Part shown: one piece after another, positions 1 through 4,590 of the stretch
Layout of the letters: each line of letters starts with the position of its first letter
Numbering within the stretch: position 1 is the stretch's first letter
Assembly: GCA_946410505.1 (NCBI GenBank)
Contig: CAMKAP010000128.1
Span: 1 to 6,000 of the forward strand
DNA: 6,000 nt
DNA from: an uncultured Clostridia bacterium
GTDB taxonomy: Bacteria > Bacillota_A > Clostridia > Oscillospirales > Oscillospiraceae
Reading direction: 5' to 3'
Position numbers and translations under genes: made by a program
The notes under the pieces: model-generated
The model's database searches: none
What the model was told of the DNA's origin: nothing
The model's input: only the letters and a program-made list of their open reading frames with translations

Positions 1-280
1 GACAAGGCTGCACTAGTTGGGGAGCCAGCGGTGCCCTGTAACCTGCAATCCGCTATAGCAGGGACGAATTCCCGGCCGAGGGTGTGTTCTGTGTCGTCTG
101 ACCCCGGTAAGCAGCGTTGACGATCCGGTCTCGCGCAAGGTCAACCCGTGAACCATGTCAGGCGGGGAACCGAGCAGCATTAAGCGGTGCTTGGCTTGTG
201 CCGTGAGGCTGCCGGATCTGAGCCGGCTGCCGGCGTAACGGACATAGCGCATGATTCGGAGCCGGGTGTGCAGTCTTGTC
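1..280 (+). ncRNA. ffs: Signal recognition particle RNA, large bacterial (Alu-containing) type
   Basis: This is the RNA scaffold of the signal recognition particle, which binds Ffh (SRP54) and targets nascent membrane and secreted proteins to the FtsY receptor. The Alu-domain block at 27-63 (AGCGGTGCCCTGTA, then CTGCAATCCGCT, then AGCAGGG) closely resembles the Bacillus subtilis scRNA as I recall it; 27-31 can pair with 50-54 and CCCTG (34-38) with CAGGG. The S-domain helix 8 is at 157-178: GTCAGG (157-162) and AGCAGC (173-178) form the conserved asymmetric loop that binds the Ffh M domain, and CGG/CCG closes a GGAA tetraloop at 166-169. The two ends pair: 1-13 with 268-280, allowing one G-U, so the terminal helix 5 closes here. 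The mature 5' end could lie a few bases before the window. Position directly upstream of dnaX matches the scr-dnaX order of Firmicutes. Confidence 0.94.
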
Positions 281-295
281 AAGAGCCATATTATT

Positions 296-433
296 CGATT
301 TTGAAACATTGTTTCAAATTCGAGATGCTCGCGCTTATCGCGCGAGGCGTTTGCTGCGCCTCGCCTGGTCGGCGCGAGGACTCGCTTTGCTCGTCTTAAG
401 GTGTTTTTGAGCCGGCAAAGCTGCCTCAAAAAC
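296..433 (+). repeat. Hairpin-rich leader between SRP RNA and dnaX
   Basis: This non-coding stretch is almost entirely self-complementary. Hairpin 1 pairs 296-307 with 311-322 (12 positions, one mismatch, loop ATT). Hairpin A pairs CTCGCGC (328-334) with GCGCGAG (340-346). Hairpin B pairs GCGAGGCG (342-349) with CGCCTCGC (357-364). Hairpin C pairs CCTCGC (359-364) with GCGAGG (374-379). The last pairs GTTTTTGAG (403-411) with CTCAAAAAC (425-433), with CGGC/GCTG (413-416, 420-423) inside, so only a C-C mismatch interrupts it. A, B and C share arms and exclude one another. No stem is followed by a clean T-run, so none is a convincing terminator for the SRP RNA. It may be an interspersed palindromic repeat, an SRP 3' processing region, or a folded leader of dnaX. 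The pairing is seen; the role is not known. Confidence 0.5.
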
Positions 434-444
434 GATATGATATC
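434..444 (+). promoter_or_regulatory. Candidate -10 element / small palindrome upstream of dnaX
   Basis: TATGAT at 436-441 matches the sigma-A -10 consensus at five of six positions, and it sits inside a perfect 11-base palindrome (GATAT-G-ATATC). It lies about 40 bases before the dnaX start. No good -35 hexamer is found 16-18 bases upstream: the nearest, TTGAGC at 407-412, is 23 bases away and lies in a hairpin arm. There is no TGn extension. dnaX may therefore be transcribed from here only weakly, or mainly by read-through from the SRP RNA promoter. Confidence 0.2.
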
Positions 445-483
445 CTTCAGGCAATAACATTACAACAAGAAGGAGGGCGGTTT

Positions 484-2112
484 ATGTATCAGGCCTTATA
501 CCGCAAGTGGCGGCCGCAGACCTTTGACCAGGTCGTGGGGCAGGAGCATATCACGGAGACCCTGAAAAATCAGGTGAAGAACGACCGCCTCTCCCATGCC
601 TACATCTTCATCGGCACCCGCGGCACCGGCAAGACCACCTGTGCCCGGATCCTGGCCCGCGCGGTCAACTGCGAGCACCCGGTGAACGGCAACCCCTGCG
701 GCGAATGCCCCGCCTGCCGCGGCATCAGTGAGGGCACGATCATGGACGTGGTGGAGCTGGACGCGGCCTCCAACAACGGTGTGGACAACGTGCGCGCCCT
801 GCGCGAGGAAGCGGTTTTCTCTCCCTCTGTGGTGAAGAAGCGCGTGTACATCATCGACGAGGTGCACATGCTCTCCACCCCCGCCTTTAACGCCCTGCTC
901 AAGATCCTGGAGGAGCCGCCGGCCCACCTGATGTTCATTCTGGCCACCACGGAGCTGCAGAAGGTCCCGGCCACGATTCTGTCCCGCTGCCAGCGGCACA
1001 GCTTCCGCCGGATCGACACCCCGCGGATCGCCGAATATCTGCAGACCATCGCCCGGGCCGAGCATTTTGAAATGGACCGGGAGGCGGCGGAGCTGATCGC
1101 GCGGCTTGCCGACGGCGGTGTGCGCGATGCGCTGAGCCTGCTGGATCAGTGCTCGGCGGCGGAGAAAATTACCGTGGATTCGGTCTATGCGACGATGGGC
1201 CTGGCCGGCAACCGGCGCGTTGCCCAGATGCTGGATCGCATTCTAAAGCATGATACGGCGGCAGTCCTCAAAGAGTTTGCCGGCATGTGGATGGACGGGA
1301 AGGATCCCGGAACGCTGCTGGGTGAGCTTAACGGCCTGCTGCGGGACGTGCTGATGCTGCATGTGGCGCCCAAGGGCGCGATGGAGCTGGTCTCTGGCGC
1401 CTATGACCGGGCGACGCTTGCCGCTTTCTCCCAGCGCCTCACCGCGGAGGAGCTGATCGCCGCCATGGACACGCTGCAGCGCGCGATCACCGGCCTGCGG
1501 GACGCACGCAATCCCAAAACCGTCGCGGAACTATGCCTGGTGTCCCTCTGCAGCGGCGTGGGAGACGACGGCGTCACCGGCCTGCGGGCGCGCATTTCCC
1601 GGCTGGAGGAGGAAGTGGCCCGCGGCGTACCTGTACGCCAGGCGCAGCGCTACGAGGAGGACGAGCTCCCCACACCCCGGGAGGAGCCTATGCCGGAGAG
1701 TGAAGCTGTGTGTGATCCGGAGCCGGAGGCTGCTGAACCGGAGCTGCCGGCACTGCCGCCGGAGGAGCCGCCCGCAGCGCCCGCGCCGCCGACCGGCCCC
1801 GCGCTGGCGCTGGACTGGAAAGCCCTTTGTGAGCGCGTCGCGCCCCGGCTTCCCATGGATCTCCGCTTTGCGCTGGAGGATGAGAGCGTGGTGCGCGCTG
1901 AGATAGAGGGCAATCTGCTGCATCTGAAGGTGCAGCCCGGCTTCAAGTTCGAACGCTTCAAGCGGCAGGAGGTCCTGGAGAGCTTCGCACAGGAAGCCTC
2001 TGCGCTGCTGGGGCGGGAAATCCGCGTTCAGATCGCGGAGCTGCGCGAGCAGGCGCGGCCGCAGCGGAGTCTGGACGAACTCAAGGCATTCAAGGAAGTA
2101 CACTTCAACTAA
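484..2112 (+). CDS. dnaX: DNA polymerase III subunit tau (clamp loader ATPase)
   Basis: The 542-residue DnaX/tau protein is the AAA+ ATPase of the clamp loader, which opens the beta sliding clamp and places it on primed DNA. The N-terminus (MYQALYRKWRPQTF) is the family signature. The Walker A motif GTRGTGKTT is at 44-52. The zinc module cysteines are C63, C72, C75 and C78. Walker B, VYIIDEVHM, is at 121-129; the arginine finger is in the SRC motif (R168); and sensor 2 is in GGVRDALSLLDQ (211-222, R214). The collar domain runs to about 360. A Pro/Glu-rich acidic linker (about 391-440) leads to a folded C-terminal domain (about 441-542). No A-AAA-AAG slippery heptamer is visible, so there is no sign of a programmed shorter gamma form. 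AGGAGG at 471-476, seven bases before ATG, fixes the start. The gene follows the SRP RNA and lies 26 bases upstream of ybaB, consistent with an operon. Confidence 0.97.
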   Translation: MYQALYRKWRPQTFDQVVGQEHITETLKNQVKNDRLSHAYIFIGTRGTGKTTCARILARAVNCEHPVNGNPCGECPACRGISEGTIMDVVELDAASNNGVDNVRALREEAVFSPSVVKKRVYIIDEVHMLSTPAFNALLKILEEPPAHLMFILATTELQKVPATILSRCQRHSFRRIDTPRIAEYLQTIARAEHFEMDREAAELIARLADGGVRDALSLLDQCSAAEKITVDSVYATMGLAGNRRVAQMLDRILKHDTAAVLKEFAGMWMDGKDPGTLLGELNGLLRDVLMLHVAPKGAMELVSGAYDRATLAAFSQRLTAEELIAAMDTLQRAITGLRDARNPKTVAELCLVSLCSGVGDDGVTGLRARISRLEEEVARGVPVRQAQRYEEDELPTPREEPMPESEAVCDPEPEAAEPELPALPPEEPPAAPAPPTGPALALDWKALCERVAPRLPMDLRFALEDESVVRAEIEGNLLHLKVQPGFKFERFKRQEVLESFAQEASALLGREIRVQIAELREQARPQRSLDELKAFKEVHFN

Positions 2113-2124
2113 TATTTTTAAGAC

Positions 2125-2129
2125 AGGAG
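2125..2129 (+). promoter_or_regulatory. Ribosome binding site that fixes the ybaB start
   Basis: AGGAG ends nine bases before ATG at 2139, but only three bases before an in-frame TTG at 2133. The spacing supports ATG 2139 as the true start, giving the usual MAKGG-type N-terminus rather than a two-residue extension. Confidence 0.75.
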
Positions 2130-2138
2130 ATTTTGATT

Positions 2139-2486
2139 ATGGCAAAAGGTGGATTTCGCGGGGGCTTCCCCGGCGGCAATCAGGCAAACATGATGCGGCA
2201 GGCCCAGAAGATGCAGCAGGATTTTCTCAAGATGCAGCAGGAACTGGAGTCGACCAGGTTTGAGTTCTCCTCCGGCGGCGGTGTGGTCAAGGCCACCATG
2301 GTTGGCACTCGTCAGCTGGAGTCCATCGAGATCAAGCCCGAAGCGGTGGATCCCGACGACGTGGAGATGCTGCAGGATCTGATTCTGGCAGCGGTGAACG
2401 GCGCCATCAAGCTGGCCGACGATCGGACCAACGAGGCCATGGCCAAGCTGCAGGGCGGCATGGGCGGCTTCCCCGGTCTGTTCTGA
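2139..2486 (+). CDS. ybaB: YbaB/EbfC family nucleoid-associated protein
   Basis: This 115-residue protein belongs to the YbaB/EbfC family (YaaK in Bacillus): small homodimeric DNA-binding proteins associated with the nucleoid, whose genes usually sit between dnaX and recR. Family traits are visible. There is a Gly-rich N-terminus (MAKGGFRGGFPGG), then a Met/Gln-rich helix (about 17-36, NMMRQAQKMQQDFLKMQQEL). A beta region with SSGGGVVKATM (44-54) and the ESIEIKPEAVDPDD segment (61-74) follows. Next is a C-terminal helix (EMLQDLILAAVNGAIKLA, 76-93), and a Gly/Met-rich tail ends the protein. The length is normal for the family. It is probably co-transcribed with dnaX, 26 bases upstream. recR, the normal third gene of this cluster, does not follow. 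Confidence 0.95.
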   Translation: MAKGGFRGGFPGGNQANMMRQAQKMQQDFLKMQQELESTRFEFSSGGGVVKATMVGTRQLESIEIKPEAVDPDDVEMLQDLILAAVNGAIKLADDRTNEAMAKLQGGMGGFPGLF

Positions 2487-2498
2487 GCGCACAATACT

Positions 2499-2550
2499 GT
2501 CATCCTGAGCGAAGAATCTCTTGGCCGATCCGGCATAAGGGGTTCTTCGC
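2499..2550 (+). repeat. GTCATCCTGAGCGAAG-type palindromic repeat with long stem-loop
   Basis: The sequence GTCATCCTGAGCGAAGAATCT (starting at 2499) resembles a widely scattered intergenic repeat that I recall from many bacterial genomes, including gut Clostridia. Here it forms a long hairpin. The arm 2509-2522 pairs with 2537-2550 over 14 positions: the outer eight (GCGAAGAA/TTCTTCGC) are perfect and the next six include three G-U pairs. Inside the loop GCCG (2524-2527) pairs with CGGC (2531-2534) around ATC. Only a short T stretch (2554-2557, TTTT) follows, so it could at most be a weak terminator after ybaB. It could also stabilise the upstream mRNA. The structure is certain; membership of a repeat family is from memory. 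Confidence 0.6.
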
Positions 2551-2572
2551 CGCATTTTACGGAGGGAGAGCC

Positions 2573-3403
2573 ATGCTGCGCAAGGCCTATCTGGAGATCA
2601 CCAACGTCTGCAACTTAAACTGCGCCTTTTGCCCGGGTACAAAGCGCGCGCCGCACTTTCTCACCCCGGAGGAATTTCGCATCCTGGCCGGGAAGCTGCG
2701 ACCCCATACGGAGTATCTGTATTTTCACCTGATGGGGGAGCCGCTGCTGCACCCGCAGCTTGAAGTATTGTTTGAGATCGCGGAGCACCTGAATTACAAA
2801 GTTATGTTAACCACAAACGGCACATTGCTGCCCGAAAGACAGGAGCTGCTTCTGAAAGCAAAGGCGCTGCACAAGATTAACATTTCACTCCAGTCCTTTG
2901 AGGCAAACGAAGGCGGCGCGCTGCCGGACTATCTCAGCGGCTGCATGGGCTTTGCCGCAGCTGCTGCGCAGGCGGGAAAACTCTGTGAATTCCGACTCTG
3001 GAACCGGGGCGGCTGGGAGACTATGAACGGGGAGATCCGCGGCATGCTGGCGGCCGTCTTTCCGGAGCCATGGAAAAAGAGCCGCAACGGCTATCAACTG
3101 GCGGATCGGGTCTGGCTGGAGCCGGGGGACCGCTTTGACTGGCCGGATCTGTCTCTCCCCAGTCGGAGAGAGCGCTGCTTCTGCTACGGCCTGCGAGACC
3201 AGGTGGGCGTCCTCTGTGACGGCACGGTGGTGCCCTGCTGTCTGGACCGGGAGGGGGCCGTGGCGCTGGGAAACCTGTTTCGGCAGGAGCTGGAGGAAAT
3301 CCTGGCCTCCGAACGCGCCCGCGCGATCTATGATGGCTTTTCCCGGCGGCGGGCGGTGGAGCCGCTTTGCCAAAGCTGCGGTTACGCCAGAAGATTTACA
3401 TAA
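2573..3403 (+). CDS. Radical SAM/SPASM domain protein, substrate unknown
   Basis: This 276-residue enzyme carries the radical SAM cluster motif CNLNCAFC (C13, C17, C20), which binds the 4Fe-4S cluster that cleaves S-adenosylmethionine. The SAM-contacting MGEPLLHP (54-61, GGEP-like) and the TTNGTLL strand (80-86) follow. The C-terminal third has SPASM-type auxiliary cluster cysteines: C202, C204, C215, C222, C223, C266 and C269, with CDGTVVPCCLD (215-225) and GNLF (233-236) typical of such domains. The protein is short for a SPASM enzyme; the middle (about 110-195) appears compact. GGAGGG at 2561-2566, six bases before ATG, supports the start. SPASM enzymes often modify peptides or proteins, but no precursor peptide gene is evident nearby, so the substrate cannot be assigned. 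It occupies the place where recR would be expected, 86 bases after ybaB. Its stop codon lies inside the first unit of a downstream tandem repeat. Confidence 0.9.
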   Translation: MLRKAYLEITNVCNLNCAFCPGTKRAPHFLTPEEFRILAGKLRPHTEYLYFHLMGEPLLHPQLEVLFEIAEHLNYKVMLTTNGTLLPERQELLLKAKALHKINISLQSFEANEGGALPDYLSGCMGFAAAAAQAGKLCEFRLWNRGGWETMNGEIRGMLAAVFPEPWKKSRNGYQLADRVWLEPGDRFDWPDLSLPSRRERCFCYGLRDQVGVLCDGTVVPCCLDREGAVALGNLFRQELEEILASERARAIYDGFSRRRAVEPLCQSCGYARRFT

Positions 3404-3461
3404 CGTAATTAACATAAATTAGTACACATAAAGTAATAGACATAAAATAGTACACATAATA
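3392..3461 (+). repeat. Five-unit 14-bp phased tandem repeat (core ACATAA)
   Basis: ACATAA occurs at 3398, 3412, 3426, 3440 and 3454, each exactly 14 bp after the last. The last four units read approximately TARTASACATAAAR; the units at 3420-3431 and 3448-3459 share the 12-mer TAGTACACATAA exactly, and the unit between matches it at 10 of 12. The first unit is the most diverged and overlaps the end of the radical SAM gene: its ACATAA is the final Thr codon plus the TAA stop. The array is AT-rich amid GC-rich DNA. It could be an operator array, a set of overlapping promoter elements or a slipped-strand microrepeat. TAGACA (3437-3442) and TATTAA (3460-3465) stand 17 bp apart, a weak promoter-like pair. 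Confidence 0.7.
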
Positions 3462-3465
3462 TTAA

Positions 3466-3542
3466 GACCGGAGGCCGGTCCGCTGCGCGATGGCCGCCCG
3501 GCGGCAGAGCATGCATTTCCCCGCAAACGGAAGCATCCTCTG
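3466..3542 (+). other. Cluster of three hairpins in the gap before the DUF1002 gene
   Basis: Three adjacent stem-loops fill this stretch. GACCGG (3466-3471) pairs with CCGGTC (3475-3480) around AGG. GCCGC (3493-3497) pairs with GCGGC (3501-3505) around CCG. CAGAGCATGC (3505-3514) pairs with GCATCCTCTG (3533-3542) with a single C-C mismatch, extended inside by TTCC/GGAA. None has an adjacent T-run, although AT-rich DNA with a palindrome (AAGAATTCTT, 3543-3552) follows the third. They may end or protect the radical SAM transcript, or form a leader of the next gene. A 17-codon reading frame at 3490-3543 has no well-spaced ribosome binding site and is not called. Confidence 0.4.
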
Positions 3543-3589
3543 AAGAATTCTTAAATTTACACAAAAAGCTATCTTTCCGCCTGCCCGCG

Positions 3590-3598
3590 TGGTAGGAT
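3590..3598 (+). promoter_or_regulatory. Candidate extended -10 promoter for the envelope gene pair
   Basis: TGGTAGGAT reads as a TGn extension followed by TAGGAT, four of six matches to the -10 consensus. It lies 12 bases before the ribosome binding site AAGGAGG (3610-3616) of the DUF1002 gene. The hexamer 17 bases upstream (TATCTT, 3570-3575) is a poor -35, and TTTACA (3556-3561), a good -35 by sequence, is too far away. Transcription from here would give a very short 5' leader, so this is only a candidate. Confidence 0.25.
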
Positions 3599-3624
3599 AA
3601 AGCTGCCCCAAGGAGGATAACAGC

Positions 3625-4566
3625 ATGAAAAAAATCATTTCATTCCTATTGGCCGCCCTGCTGCTTTTCGGCACAATGCCGGCGGCCTTTGCGGAGGGCG
3701 AGACGGCGCAGGTCACCGTTGAGCTGCCCGCCGAAGAGACCCAGACCGCGGCGCCAGCCCCTGTGACGCTGCAGAGCCGGGCCGTGATCGGCGCGGATTT
3801 GACAGAGGACCAGATCGCCCAGGTGTATCAGGCCTTCGGCATCTCCCGCGGGAACGTGGCCGAGCTGCGTGTCACCAATGCGGAAGAGCGGCGCTATCTG
3901 GAGGGCTATGTGGATAACTCTCTCATCGGTACGCGCTCCATTTCCAGCGTCTATGTGGAGCTGCTGCCTGCGGGCTCCAGCATGGACGTGAAGACCAGCA
4001 ATATCACCTGGTGCACCCCGGAGATGTATCTGAGTGCGCTTGCCACGGCAGGCATCACCGACGCGCGGATCATTGTGGCCTCACCCTTTGCCGTCAGCGG
4101 CACCGCCGCTCTCACCGGTGTGTATAAAGCCTATGAGGACATGACGGGCCGGACGCTGGACGACCTGGCCAAGGCCGTCTCCACCCAGGAACTCACCGTC
4201 ACCGGCGATCTGGCCCAGGAGATCGGCAGCATGGACTCCACCTCCATCGTCAACGATCTGAAAATGATGCTGGACGAGACCGAAAAGATGAGCGACGAGG
4301 AGATGCGGCAGGAGATCGTCGCCATCGCCGCCCAGTATAACGTGAAGCTGACGGACAAGCAGATCCAGCAGCTGATCTCCCTCTGCCGCTCGCTGGAAGG
4401 ATTGGACCCGGATTCGCTGAAGCAGCGGGTGGAGGATGTGCAGGACACGCTCAACAAGGTCTCCGAGGCCAAGACCCAGGTGGTGGGCTTCGTGCAGACG
4501 GTGAGCAAGGTGGTCAGCTCTGTTCGTGAGTTTTTCGAGCGCATCAAGGACATTCTGGGACTCTGA
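3625..4566 (+). CDS. Secreted DUF1002 (YpuA-like) protein
   Basis: This 313-residue protein resembles the DUF1002 family (YpuA of Bacillus), exported proteins of unknown function. A signal peptide is clear: MKK, a hydrophobic core (about 5-16) and a likely cleavage after AFA at residue 23. A short Thr/Pro/Glu-rich linker (24-48) precedes the domain. The domain starts at RAVIGADLTEDQ (52-63) and continues through VYQAFGI (67-73), VTNAEERRYLEGYV (83-96) and SSVYVEL (107-113). It ends with NITWCTPEMYLSALATAGI (126-144) and the ASPFAVSGTAALTGVYKAYE stretch (152-171). The C-terminal 130 residues are largely helical and charged, ending in a possible coiled coil (about 262-312). AAGGAGG eight bases before ATG supports the start. 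It lies 24 bases upstream of the lipoprotein gene, most likely in one transcript. Secretion is confident; function is unknown. Confidence 0.88.
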   Translation: MKKIISFLLAALLLFGTMPAAFAEGETAQVTVELPAEETQTAAPAPVTLQSRAVIGADLTEDQIAQVYQAFGISRGNVAELRVTNAEERRYLEGYVDNSLIGTRSISSVYVELLPAGSSMDVKTSNITWCTPEMYLSALATAGITDARIIVASPFAVSGTAALTGVYKAYEDMTGRTLDDLAKAVSTQELTVTGDLAQEIGSMDSTSIVNDLKMMLDETEKMSDEEMRQEIVAIAAQYNVKLTDKQIQQLISLCRSLEGLDPDSLKQRVEDVQDTLNKVSEAKTQVVGFVQTVSKVVSSVREFFERIKDILGL

Positions 4567-4590
4567 GAAGAAAGAGAAAGCAATAGAAGT

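Noticed and set aside
296..322. Intrinsic terminator for the SRP RNA
   Set aside because: The stem is AT-rich and is followed by CGAGATGC... rather than a T-run, so it does not meet the pattern.
187..399. A 70-codon plus-strand frame starting inside the SRP RNA
   Set aside because: Start lies within the S domain of the SRP RNA, there is no ribosome binding site, and the rest runs through hairpin arms.
13..429. A 138-codon minus-strand frame over the SRP RNA and its downstream hairpins
   Set aside because: It overlaps a structured RNA gene, is Arg-rich and has no family resemblance.
3392..3461. CRISPR array
   Set aside because: The repeat period is only 14 bp with no spacers of 26-40 bp and no cas genes; it is a simple tandem repeat.
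3490..3543. A 17-codon plus-strand reading frame that could be a radical SAM peptide substrate
   Set aside because: GGAGG upstream (3470-3474) is 15 bases from the ATG and lies in a hairpin; the peptide lacks a recognisable leader or core pattern.
3462..3716. An 84-codon minus-strand frame across the gap and the start of the DUF1002 gene
   Set aside because: It covers the promoter, ribosome binding site and signal peptide region of a well-supported plus-strand gene and has no recognisable feature.
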